From Chloroflexota bacterium (lineage in GTDB: Bacteria > Chloroflexota > Dehalococcoidia > Lucifugimonadales > JACPCL1), in assembly GCA_016210375.1 (NCBI GenBank), contig JACQUH010000004.1, forward strand, positions 1 to 6,115: DNA of 6,115 nucleotides, in the 5' to 3' direction. Position numbers and translations under genes: made by a program. The notes under the pieces were generated by a model. The model did not search any database, was not told the origin of the DNA, and worked only from the letters and a program-made list of their open reading frames with translations. Shown in pieces: positions 1-5,801 of this stretch; position 1 is the first letter of the stretch; each line of letters opens with the position of its first letter.

Positions 1-60
1 GGGGGAGGAAGTCATTTTCGCAGGATGACTTTTGTACCGATCCTAGGATTCGCCACACTA

Positions 61-67
61 GAGGAGG
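61..67 (+). promoter_or_regulatory. Shine-Dalgarno site of the nitronate monooxygenase-like gene
   Basis: GAGGAGG lies six bases before the ATG at 74, a near-ideal ribosome binding site that fixes this start. The preceding 60 bases contain a 10-bp perfect palindrome (ATCCTAGGAT, 40-49) but no convincing sigma-70 promoter; the real promoter may lie left of the window. Confidence 0.85.
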
Positions 68-73
68 GTAGCC

Positions 74-1036
74 ATGCGGACACGACTGTGCGACCTGCTC
101 GGAATCCAGTTTCCCATCATTCAGGCGGGCATGGGATCATTCACATCGCCGGAGCTGGTGGCTGCGGTCTCCAACGCTGGTGGGCTAGGAAGCCTGGGCG
201 CCTCCACCCGCAGCGCCGCCAGTTTGAAACAAGACCTGGTGCGTGTTCAAGAGCTGACCGACCGGCCCTTTGCAGTCAACCACACGGTCCGCTTCCTGGA
301 CAAGGAGGCCTTTGCCCTTACCCTTAAGGCCAAACCCGCCCTCGTCACCTTTGCCATTGACAGCCCAGGTGAGCTGGTGCAGCGGGCGCACGACGCCGGT
401 ATTCTGGTGATGTATCAGGTACCCACGGCCCAGCGGGCGCGAGAGGCGGTGCGTCTGGGCGTGGACGTCATCATCGCCCAGGGCGCCGAATCGGGGGGAT
501 TCGGTGGGGTTGTGACGACCTTGACCCTTCTCCCTCAGATCGTTGACATTGCCGGCTCAATACCTGTGGTTGCCGCCGGTGGCATCGCCGATGGGCGCGG
601 GCTCGCTGCGGCGCTCACCCTGGGGGCCCAGGGAATCAACATCGGCACGCGGTTCCTCGCCTCGGTGGAGTGTCCCGCCAGCCCGCAGTGGAAGCAAGCT
701 ATTCTGGCTGCACAGTCGGAGGACACCCTCAAGTTTGAGGCATGGAACGACATCTTCCCCGTTCCTGAAGGCGGATACCCTGTTGTTCCCAGGGTCCTCT
801 CCTCGCCCTTCGTGGAGGAATGGATGAACAGGCGAGAGGACGCCAGTCGGGAATCGGAGCGATTGCAGGGGGAGATAGGAGCAGCCATAGAACAGGGGAC
901 ATGGGGTGAGCTTCTGCCGTTTACCGGTCAAACGGCCGGGTTGATACACGAGGTCCTGCCCGCAGGTGAAATCGTGCGCCGGATCATGGCCGAGGCGACA
1001 CAAACACTCCGGGCCGCCAGCAAGCTACTGACGTAG
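74..1036 (+). CDS. Nitronate monooxygenase / 2-nitropropane dioxygenase family flavoprotein
   Basis: This 320-residue protein is a cytoplasmic FMN-binding TIM barrel of the NMO/NPD/FabK-like family. Characterised members oxidise alkyl nitronates to carbonyl compounds and nitrite, or act as enoyl-ACP reductase II. Visible family marks are the N-terminal IQAGMG (about 16-21), AGGLGSLG (35-42), VNHTV (68-72), AQGAESGG (135-142), the phosphate-binding VVAAGGIADGRG (165-176) and GINIGTRFLAS (187-197), then a C-terminal helical part with GQTAGLIHEV (285-294). Length is normal for the family. The start is set by a strong ribosome binding site. One oddity matters: the segment that normally reads EAGGH carries Phe143 where class I NMO and FabK have a catalytic or active-site His. 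Fold and FMN binding look intact, but nitronate oxidation by the standard mechanism is therefore doubtful, and another oxidoreductase activity is possible. It stands alone on the plus strand, convergent with the next gene. Family assignment is strong; the exact substrate is unknown. Confidence 0.9.
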   Translation: MRTRLCDLLGIQFPIIQAGMGSFTSPELVAAVSNAGGLGSLGASTRSAASLKQDLVRVQELTDRPFAVNHTVRFLDKEAFALTLKAKPALVTFAIDSPGELVQRAHDAGILVMYQVPTAQRAREAVRLGVDVIIAQGAESGGFGGVVTTLTLLPQIVDIAGSIPVVAAGGIADGRGLAAALTLGAQGINIGTRFLASVECPASPQWKQAILAAQSEDTLKFEAWNDIFPVPEGGYPVVPRVLSSPFVEEWMNRREDASRESERLQGEIGAAIEQGTWGELLPFTGQTAGLIHEVLPAGEIVRRIMAEATQTLRAASKLLT

Positions 1037-1040
1037 AGCA

Positions 1041-1072
1041 GTGGTAGCCGGGCTTCTGCCTACAGCTACCGC
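1041..1072. terminator. Hairpin just after the flavoprotein gene, possible weak terminator
   Basis: GTGGTAGC (1041-1048) pairs with GCTACCGC (1065-1072), giving an 8-bp stem with one G-T pair and a 16-base loop. It begins four bases after the stop of the plus-strand gene. No T-run follows on either strand, so it is not a textbook Rho-independent terminator; position between convergent genes is the main argument. Confidence 0.35.
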
Positions 1073-1137
1073 GTAAGGGGCAAGTCCCGGAGGAGGCGTG
1101 GGCTTTTGTCCACAACGGTGGGCCCCTGTGGATGGCA

Positions 1138-1170
1138 CTCGGCCTTTCTGGGGCCGGACCTGGCGCCGAG
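1138..1170. other. Second inverted repeat in the convergent gap
   Basis: CTCGGC (1138-1143) is complementary to GCCGAG (1165-1170), and a competing inner hairpin can form from GGCC (1141-1144) with GGCC (1151-1154). It sits 25 bases downstream of the minus-strand DUF5677-like gene. No T-tract is present, so it may be a weak terminator or merely GC-rich chance structure. The rest of 1037-1194 shows no coding sequence that I can support. Confidence 0.25.
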
Positions 1171-1194
1171 GCTGAGGGAACTACCGGCTGAACG

Positions 1195-1896
1195 TTAGGC
1201 TGAGGCCTGCTGCTTTAACAAAGCCAGACCCAACTGTTGGCATTCGCCCCTTAGCGCCATTACTTTGTCGAGCTTGATTTGCTCCGGGAATGTCTTGGCA
1301 GTGATTTCAGCGACACGCAGGTGATGTGTTGAGGCAGTTATCAGGGCTGTGGCCCTTTCTCGGGCTGGAGGCGGCTGTTGCAAGAGGAGCCGTTTGTAGC
1401 GACTTCCCAAAGTAAAGGCCCCTGCATGAGTTGGGACAGAGGCGTAGCGGTAGAACGTCTCATAGTCCTTGAGCCAGTTTGGGCCTAAGTCAGCGCACAT
1501 CCCTTTCAGAGGGTTCCAAGCTTGACCTGGTACTATGTCACGCGCTGCTGGCTGCGGGTTCTCCTCTATCTCTCGTAGTAGCTGCTCTGCCTCATCTTCT
1601 GTGAGGGGGATACCCCCGTGCTTGAGGTATTGAGGCAGCCGTATGTCGGTGTTCTTGGCAATGTAGGCTAAATTCACTGCGAGTTCGAAGAGAGACCGGG
1701 CGAGAATCACTGCACTGTCCCAGTGATTCTTCTCCAACAGCACCCTCACGGAATTTAGTCGTTCGTTTGCTTGGGTCAAGAACACCGTCACAACTGTCTG
1801 CCACTGGTCGCCACGTGGCAGTTCAAGGCCAGAGGTAGCCTGAAAGATGCGATCCGTCAGATCAATGACTCTCTGATAGATGTTTTCTGTTGCCAT
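1195..1896 (-). CDS. DUF5677-like helical protein of unknown function
   Basis: The 233-residue product looks wholly alpha-helical, with no signal peptide or membrane span. The stretch ARSLFELAVNLAYIAK (66-81) and the later FYRYASVPTHAGAF (148-161) match my memory of the DUF5677 family, which shares an R-x-x-x-E helix and a Tyr/Ser...His motif; here the residues are Arg67, Glu71, Tyr149, Ser153 and His157. The function of that family is not known to me. The spaced Arg and His recall HEPN-type RNases, but that is speculation because the usual close Rx4-6H motif is not evident. The ATG at 1896 has only a poor upstream purine run (GGGTAGAG, almost touching the start) and no good alternative was found. 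It is convergent with the flavoprotein gene and 161 bases downstream of hemL. Hand-counted sample lines give about 50-58% GC, lower than hemL. Confidence 0.75.
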   Translation of the reverse strand: MATENIYQRVIDLTDRIFQATSGLELPRGDQWQTVVTVFLTQANERLNSVRVLLEKNHWDSAVILARSLFELAVNLAYIAKNTDIRLPQYLKHGGIPLTEDEAEQLLREIEENPQPAARDIVPGQAWNPLKGMCADLGPNWLKDYETFYRYASVPTHAGAFTLGSRYKRLLLQQPPPARERATALITASTHHLRVAEITAKTFPEQIKLDKVMALRGECQQLGLALLKQQASA

Positions 1897-1914
1897 CTCT
1901 ACCCGCTAACCGCT

Positions 1915-1933
1915 CAACCGGTTGGGTCCAACC
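1915..1933. promoter_or_regulatory. Overlapping dyads upstream of the DUF5677-like gene
   Basis: CAACCGGTTG (1915-1924) is a perfect palindrome, and it overlaps GGTTGG-GT-CCAACC (1920-1933), a second perfect 6-bp inverted repeat. The pair lies 19-37 bases before the minus-strand ATG at 1896, where an operator or a 5' leader hairpin could act. No clear -10/-35 pair was found beside it, so its role is a guess. Confidence 0.3.
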
Positions 1934-2004
1934 AGATAGCCGAATGCGCCGCAACAAGTTCGAATCTCACTGGTGGCCCTCCCTGGCCAGCTCTCGTCCT
2001 TCTT

Positions 2005-2021
2005 GCCGCCCAGCGGGCAGC
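2005..2021 (-). terminator. hemL: Stable GC-rich hairpin downstream of hemL
   Basis: On the minus strand GCTGCCC and GGGCGGC form a 7-bp stem (one G-T pair) around a 3-base loop, 37 bases after the hemL stop. The bases that follow are AAGAAGG rather than a T-run, so termination would have to be Rho-assisted or the hairpin may instead protect the 3' end. No gene was found elsewhere in 1897-2057. Confidence 0.3.
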
Positions 2022-2057
2022 CATTCTGTTCCCTATGAGAACCTCCGGGTGAGTTGT

Positions 2058-3338
2058 TCACCGCAACGAGGCCCCCGCCGCCTCTATCGTGGCCTGGATG
2101 TCCGCTTCGGTGTGCGCCAGAGAGACAAAGGCTGACTCAAACTGCGAGGGGGCAAGGTACACCCCCCGCTCCAGCATCTTGTGGAAGAAGCGGGCGTAGG
2201 CGCCCCTATCGGCGCGCTGGGTGTCGGCGTAGCTGCCCACGGGGCCAGCGCAAAAGAAGGCGGTGAGCATGGAGCCAACGCGATTGACCGTGGACGGCGT
2301 CCCTGCCGACTGCGCCGCCTCTCGCAGGCCCTCCGCCAGCAGAGCGCCCAGCTTCTCCAGGCGCTCGTACGTCCCCGGGCGTTGCAGGGCCTTCAGCGCG
2401 GCGATCCCCGCGGCCACGGCCAGCGGGTTGCCGGAGAGGGTGCCCGCCTGGTAGGCCGGCCCCAGAGGGGAGACCACCTGCATCACGTCGCGGCGTCCAC
2501 CGTAGGCCCCCACGGGCAGCCCGCCGCCGATGATTTTGCCCAGGCAGGTCAGGTCCGGCGTGACGCCGTAGAGGGCCTGGGCGCCGCCGTAGGCCACCCG
2601 GAAACCGGTGATCACCTCGTCAAAGATGAGGAGCGCGCCGTGCTGGCGGGTCAGGCCCCGCAGGCCCTGAAGGAACCCCGGCGCGGGCGGGACCACTCCC
2701 ATGTTGCCGGCCACCGGTTCCAGGATCACCCCGGCGATCTGGTCCGGGTAGGCGTGGAAGAGCTGCACCACTGAAGCCAGGCTATTGTAGTCGGCCACCA
2801 GGGTCTCCTGGGCGTAGGAGGCGGGCACCCCGGCGGAGTCCGGGACGCCGTGGGTGATGGCGCCTGAGCCCGCCTGGACCAGCAGGCCATCGGCGTGGCC
2901 GTGGTAGCAGCCGGCGAACTTCACGATCTTGGAGCGGGAGGTGTAAGCCCGTGCGACCCGGAGTACGCTCATGGCCGCCTCGGTGCCCGAGCTGACCAGC
3001 CGCACCAGCTCCATGGACGGCACCGCCTGGTTGATCATGCGCGCCAGCTCCACCTCGCCCTCCGTGGGCGCTCCGTAGGAGGTGCCGCGCTCCGCTGCAT
3101 CCTGCACGGCTTGCACCACCTCTTGGGGGGCGTGGCCCAGGATCAGCGGTCCCCAGGAGCCGACGTAGTCAATGTAGCGGTTGCCGTCCACGTCCCACAG
3201 GTGGGCGCCCTGGCCGCGCTGGATGAAGGGCGGCGTGCCGCCGACGCCCCGGAAGGAGCGCACGGGGCTATTGACGCCGCCTGGGATGAGCTGCTGGGCC
3301 TGGGCAAGGAGTGATTGGGAGCGAGTCAGTGGGTTCAT
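2058..3338 (-). CDS. hemL: Glutamate-1-semialdehyde 2,1-aminomutase
   Basis: HemL is a cytoplasmic PLP enzyme that converts glutamate-1-semialdehyde to 5-aminolevulinate, the second committed step of the C5 route to haem, sirohaem, cobalamin and other tetrapyrroles. The 426-residue length is standard. Diagnostic features are [12 protein letters not shown] (18-29), the phosphate-binding SSGTEA (116-121), CYHGHADG (144-151), LEPVAGNMG (206-214), the FDEVITGFR segment with PLP-pyridine-binding Asp240, the Schiff-base Lys268 in [16 protein letters not shown], and GTLSGNPLA (299-307). All key residues are present, so it should be active. The ATG at 3338 is preceded by AGGTGA ten bases upstream, and the N-terminus aligns with the family, so the start is reliable. 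Its substrate-supplying partner, glutamyl-tRNA reductase (hemA), is not in the window, so hemL is not in a hem cluster here. It lies 77 bases downstream of the PIN gene on the same strand and could have its own promoter or receive read-through. Sampled GC is about 70%, the highest in the window. Confidence 0.97.
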   Translation of the reverse strand: MNPLTRSQSLLAQAQQLIPGGVNSPVRSFRGVGGTPPFIQRGQGAHLWDVDGNRYIDYVGSWGPLILGHAPQEVVQAVQDAAERGTSYGAPTEGEVELARMINQAVPSMELVRLVSSGTEAAMSVLRVARAYTSRSKIVKFAGCYHGHADGLLVQAGSGAITHGVPDSAGVPASYAQETLVADYNSLASVVQLFHAYPDQIAGVILEPVAGNMGVVPPAPGFLQGLRGLTRQHGALLIFDEVITGFRVAYGGAQALYGVTPDLTCLGKIIGGGLPVGAYGGRRDVMQVVSPLGPAYQAGTLSGNPLAVAAGIAALKALQRPGTYERLEKLGALLAEGLREAAQSAGTPSTVNRVGSMLTAFFCAGPVGSYADTQRADRGAYARFFHKMLERGVYLAPSQFESAFVSLAHTEADIQATIEAAGASLR

Positions 3339-3348
3339 GTCTTCTTAC

Positions 3349-3354
3349 TCACCT
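3349..3354 (-). promoter_or_regulatory. hemL: Probable ribosome binding site of hemL
   Basis: The minus strand reads AGGTGA ten bases before the hemL ATG, a moderate Shine-Dalgarno match at slightly long spacing. The 77-base gap upstream (3339-3415) also has a small dyad, GTGT-GG-ACAC (3379-3388), but no promoter that I could place with confidence. Confidence 0.5.
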
Positions 3355-3415
3355 ACGTGCCAAATTTTCAGCTTACTGGTGTGGACACAACAAGCGCTGG
3401 GTAGGCTAGGCACTT

Positions 3416-3850
3416 CTACAGCGGCCCAGGGAAAATCTCCCAGCCGTACTCCTGAAAGTGCCGGTCAAAGGTAAAAATCCTTCGCAAGCCGTACCGCTCC
3501 ATGATCACTGACGAAAAGGCATCGGCATAGCTAAACTTGAAGGCCCGGTTCCCATTGAGCAAGCGGCTTACAGTTGGGTGGTCTTCAGCCGTAAGGAACG
3601 TCACGTTCATGTCCCCGAGGGAGTCTAGCCACAGGAGCGCCTTCTCGGTGCCCAGGCGAGAGAGCATCAGGGCATGAGTTTCAGCTACTGCTAGGTCGGT
3701 GATATAGGTTGGACGCTTCTCGCTCACAATCCTCATGAAGCCAGCAACTGCCCTCTCATGCCACTGGTCGCCTTCATCCCAATGGGCAAAGGCAGCGGAT
3801 GCATCTAGCATAACTGCCCATTCACTGATTCTGCTTGGGGGTCGCCTCAT
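3416..3850 (-). CDS. PIN-domain (VapC-like) ribonuclease, probable toxin
   Basis: From the ATG at 3850 this is a 144-residue single-domain PIN protein, the usual size of VapC-family toxins, which are Mg2+-dependent endoribonucleases cleaving tRNA, rRNA or mRNA. The four acidic positions are visible: Asp16 in VMLDASAAF, Glu57 in AVAETHA, Asp110 in FSYADAFSS and Asp129 in the C-terminal TFDRHF. The nuclease therefore looks intact. The reading frame stays open to an ATG at 3889, but I chose 3850 because GGGAGGAG sits four bases before it; the later ATG at 3811 has no ribosome binding site and would start right at the first strand. The chosen start overlaps the end of the upstream gene by 29 bases, which suggests co-transcription and translational coupling. 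That arrangement fits a toxin encoded second after its antitoxin, although the neighbour is not a familiar VapB. Which RNA it cuts cannot be read from sequence. Confidence 0.88.
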   Translation of the reverse strand: MRRPPSRISEWAVMLDASAAFAHWDEGDQWHERAVAGFMRIVSEKRPTYITDLAVAETHALMLSRLGTEKALLWLDSLGDMNVTFLTAEDHPTVSRLLNGNRAFKFSYADAFSSVIMERYGLRRIFTFDRHFQEYGWEIFPGPL

Positions 3851-4337
3851 GGAACTCCTCCCATAGAATCTGGGCGAGGTGCGCATCATGGTTCACGCTG
3901 ACATCGGTGTAGCCGCTGCGGCCTGGCTTGACCTTGAGCAAGAGCGAATCCAGGCTAAGGTACTTGACCTCGGGCGCGTACTCCTCCGCGTACCAGGCTA
4001 ACAATGAGTGGTACAACTCAGGGATCTCTTCCCGATGGGGCTTGGTCTTGGCATTCTCCCGGTCGGGATGAAAGAAGTCACCCTCACGGAAGAGCCGGTA
4101 CTTGTCCTTGGCAACCTTCACCAGCATCCGGTAGCGTCCGGGTCTGGGCTCTTTGTCCGCCAGGCAATGTTGCCGTATGTGGGGCTCAATCCCAGGAGCC
4201 ACATGGCCGAACTCCTGCCGCACCCGGTCTTTTATTTGCGATACAGAGAAACCCTCTGCTTCAGTGTTGCCCCGCAGAAGCAAAGCCAAGGCAATCCAGA
4301 CCTGGTCTGCCACCTTAATCGGGGTTTTGGTTACCAT
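3822..4337 (-). CDS. Winged-helix-like protein paired with the PIN gene, candidate antitoxin
   Basis: The 171-residue protein is not a family I can name with certainty; it resembles DUF7669-type proteins in memory. The N-terminal half (about 7-85) reads like a winged helix: ADQVWIALALLLR, then FSVSQIKDRVRQEF as a likely helix-turn-helix, IEPHIRQHCLADKEP, and a wing with GRYRMLVKV and KYRLFREGD. A middle part has FFHPDREN and EIPELYHSLLAWYAEEY (105-120). The C-terminus (125-171) could be a separate arm that binds the PIN protein. No catalytic motif, signal or membrane segment is seen. The ATG at 4337 is chosen because CAGGAG lies seven bases before it; an in-frame extension to 4487 exists but has low-complexity Gly/Arg-rich sequence and crosses the AT-rich leader, so it was not used. 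The overlap with the PIN gene and the first-gene position suggest an autoregulating antitoxin. That role is inference. Confidence 0.75.
   Translation of the reverse strand: MVTKTPIKVADQVWIALALLLRGNTEAEGFSVSQIKDRVRQEFGHVAPGIEPHIRQHCLADKEPRPGRYRMLVKVAKDKYRLFREGDFFHPDRENAKTKPHREEIPELYHSLLAWYAEEYAPEVKYLSLDSLLLKVKPGRSGYTDVSVNHDAHLAQILWEEFHEATPKQNQ
3855..3862 (-). promoter_or_regulatory. Strong Shine-Dalgarno site inside the upstream gene, deciding the PIN start
   Basis: The minus strand reads GGGAGGAG followed by TTCC and ATG (3850). It lies within the last codons of the winged-helix-like gene, so ribosomes translating that gene pass over the PIN start. This is the best ribosome binding site on the minus strand of the window. 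Confidence 0.75.
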
Positions 4338-4344
4338 TGAAAGA

Positions 4345-4350
4345 CTCCTG
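4345..4350 (-). promoter_or_regulatory. Ribosome binding site of the winged-helix-like gene
   Basis: CAGGAG on the minus strand ends seven bases before the ATG at 4337. It argues for this internal start over the longer open frame reaching 4487. Confidence 0.7.
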
Positions 4351-4356
4351 ATCACT

Positions 4357-4380
4357 ATAACATACAAAATACCATACAAA
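4357..4380. repeat. 12-bp tandem repeat in the leader of the PIN gene pair, possible operator
   Basis: Two adjacent 12-base units, on the plus strand ATAACATACAAA (4357-4368) and ATACCATACAAA (4369-4380), match at 11 of 12 positions. They lie 20-43 bases before the ATG at 4337, in an AT-rich patch that is unusual for this window and is where a promoter would be expected. A winged-helix dimer could bind such direct repeats, as antitoxins often repress their own promoter. A -10-like TATAGT on the minus strand (4354-4359) is too close to the ribosome binding site to be convincing, so the promoter is not placed exactly. Confidence 0.45.
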
Positions 4381-4474
4381 CGTAATGGAATCAACCAGCT
4401 CCATCCTGCGCCAGCTCCTGGCCTCCCCTTCCCGTTCCTCATTCCGCCATACTGTACCCATGCTCGCTCCATAG

Positions 4475-4514
4475 CAATAGGTGACACACCTGTGTTGCAT
4501 TGATGCTATTGATG
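4475..4514. repeat. Small inverted and direct repeats downstream of the aminotransferase gene
   Basis: CAATAG (4475-4480) is complementary to CTATTG (4506-4511); between them ACACA-CC-TGTGT (4484-4495) forms a perfect 5-bp dyad. ATTGATG also occurs twice, at 4499-4505 and 4508-4514, with a 9-base period. This lies 31-70 bases past the minus-strand aminotransferase stop and may be a weak terminator or an upstream control site of the next gene pair. No T-run follows. Nothing else was recognised in 4338-4544. Confidence 0.25.
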
Positions 4515-4544
4515 TTAATGACTGGTGAAAGGCCGTACCAGGGC

Positions 4545-5738
4545 CTATCGGCCCAGGGTCTTCGCCTCCTGGATGGCCGCGCGGAAGCCCGGCAACGCCC
4601 CCTGGATCTCCCGGTCGGATATGCAATAGGACAGGCGGAAGTACCCGGGCATGCCGAAGCCCCGGCCAGGCACCACCAGCACATTGTGCTTCCGCAGCAG
4701 CCCCATAAAGGCCAACTCGTCCTCCAGGGGCGACCTGGGGAACATGTAGAAGGCCCCCTGGGGCTTGACCACCGAGTACCCCATGCCCGTCAGCTCCCGG
4801 TAGAGGAAGTCCCGTTTGGCCTGGTACTCGCCAACGTTCACCGTCACCCCCTGGAGCGACCGGACGATGTGCTGCATCAGGGCCGGGGCGTTGACAAAGC
4901 CCAGGGTGCGATTGCAGAAGGTGAGGCCATCCATCAGCTCGCCCTGGCCGGGGTACTGCGGGTGGACCGCCGCATAGCCGATGCGCTCGCCAGGCAGGGC
5001 CAGGTCCTTGGAATGGGAGGTGGCCGCAATGCTGCGAGGGTGGTGGGGGAAGATGTGGGGATACTCCAGGCCGTCAAAGAGGAGCTTACGGTACGGCTCG
5101 TCGCTCACCAGGAAGATCTCCGTACCGAACTCGGCCTCCTTGCGCTGGATGCGCTGCGCCAGCTCCGCAATAACCGCTGCGGGGTAGAGCACGCCCGTGG
5201 GGTTGTTGGGTGAGTTGATGAGGACTATGCGGGTGCGCGGGTTGAGGGCGGCCTCAAAGGCCCTCATGTCCGGCAGGAAGTCCCTATCAGGCGGGACGAC
5301 GGCGCAGGAGCCGCCGTGGTTGTCGGCGTAGAAGTGGTACTCCACAAAGTACGGGGCAAAGATAGCTACCTCGTCCCCGGGGTCCAGCAGCGTCTTCATG
5401 ATGACGTTCAGCGCCCCGCCAGCGCCACAGGTCATGATCACCTCGTCCGCCGTGAAGTCCAGCCCCGTCTCCTTGCTGAGCTGCGCTGCCACGGCAGCCC
5501 TGGTGTCGGTGTAGCCAGCGTTGGACATGTAGCGGTGCATGCCTGGGGCTGGCTGCTCGGCGATGCGGCGCAGCTCCTGGAAGAACTCCTGGGGCGGCTC
5601 CATGATGGGGTTGCCGAGGGAGAGGTCAAAGACTGCATCGGGGCCGAGGCTGGCGCGCAGGGCGTTGGCCTCCTCAAACATGCGGCGGATCCAGGAGCCC
5701 TGCTCCATGAAGGTGCGTATCTTTTTGGCGACGGCCAT
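4545..5738 (-). CDS. Class I/II pyridoxal phosphate-dependent aminotransferase
   Basis: This 397-residue fold-type I aminotransferase belongs to the aspartate aminotransferase superfamily, cytoplasmic, transferring amino groups between an amino acid and a 2-oxo acid. Seen in order: LSLGNPIMEPP (39-49), HRYMSNAGYTDTRAAVA (68-84), the phosphate-binding CGAGGALN (104-111), SPNNPTG with Asn179 (176-182), VSDEPY with Asp213 that pairs with the PLP ring nitrogen and Tyr216, the Schiff-base Lys244 in SHSKDLALPGERIGY, and Arg368 in YFRLSY for the substrate alpha-carboxylate. All catalytic positions are present and length is typical. Substrate specificity (aspartate, aromatic, alanine or other) cannot be fixed. 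The ATG at 5738 gives a normal N-terminus but has no good Shine-Dalgarno; the next ATG (5708) is no better. It is 63 bases downstream of the gene at the right edge, and 207 bases upstream of the PIN pair. Confidence 0.93.
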   Translation of the reverse strand: MAVAKKIRTFMEQGSWIRRMFEEANALRASLGPDAVFDLSLGNPIMEPPQEFFQELRRIAEQPAPGMHRYMSNAGYTDTRAAVAAQLSKETGLDFTADEVIMTCGAGGALNVIMKTLLDPGDEVAIFAPYFVEYHFYADNHGGSCAVVPPDRDFLPDMRAFEAALNPRTRIVLINSPNNPTGVLYPAAVIAELAQRIQRKEAEFGTEIFLVSDEPYRKLLFDGLEYPHIFPHHPRSIAATSHSKDLALPGERIGYAAVHPQYPGQGELMDGLTFCNRTLGFVNAPALMQHIVRSLQGVTVNVGEYQAKRDFLYRELTGMGYSVVKPQGAFYMFPRSPLEDELAFMGLLRKHNVLVVPGRGFGMPGYFRLSYCISDREIQGALPGFRAAIQEAKTLGR

Positions 5739-5769
5739 AGGGGTGCTTCTGCCTTTGGTTGGAAGGAGA

Positions 5770-5784
5770 CGCTAGACTTTAGCG
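5770..5784. terminator. Short perfect hairpin between the right-edge gene and the aminotransferase
   Basis: CGCTA (5770-5774) and TAGCG (5780-5784) form a 5-bp stem with a 5-base loop in the 63-base gap, 17 bases past the stop of the right-edge gene. No T-tract follows on the minus strand. It could be a weak terminator or an operator for the aminotransferase gene. An 8-bp direct repeat, AGGGGTGC, flanks it at 5739-5746 and 5791-5798. Confidence 0.25.
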
Positions 5785-5801
5785 GGAGAGAGGGGTGCGT
5801 G

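Noticed and set aside
1951..1990. tRNA-like 3' end: GTTCGAATC (1958-1966) resembles a T-loop, followed by GGTGGCCC.
   Set aside because: The flanking bases do not form a 5-bp T-stem, and no matching acceptor, D or anticodon arm could be built on either strand.
2181..2774. Plus-strand open frame of 197 codons opposite hemL.
   Set aside because: It is antisense to an unmistakable HemL and shows Arg/His/Gly-rich shadow composition with no ribosome binding site that I could see.
4351..4360. TATAGT on the minus strand (4354-4359) as a -10 box.
   Set aside because: A transcript would begin inside the Shine-Dalgarno sequence, and no acceptable -35 box is found at 16-18 bases upstream.
4338..4487. 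N-terminal extension of the winged-helix-like gene to an ATG at 4487.
   Set aside because: The extra 50 residues are low-complexity and cross the AT-rich repeat leader, while the ATG at 4337 has a good ribosome binding site and starts where the folded domain begins.
3422..4558. 10-bp direct repeat CGGCCCAGGG at 3422-3431 and 4549-4558 bracketing the PIN pair, as if a target-site duplication.
   Set aside because: Both copies encode the C-termini of genes, and several 10-base matches are expected by chance in a GC-rich 6-kb window. No transposase or terminal inverted repeats accompany them.
4500..5213. Long plus-strand open frame of 237 codons opposite the aminotransferase gene.
   Set aside because: It is the antisense shadow of a GC-rich gene with all catalytic motifs. 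Its translation is rich in His, Gly, Arg and Gln without recognisable domains.
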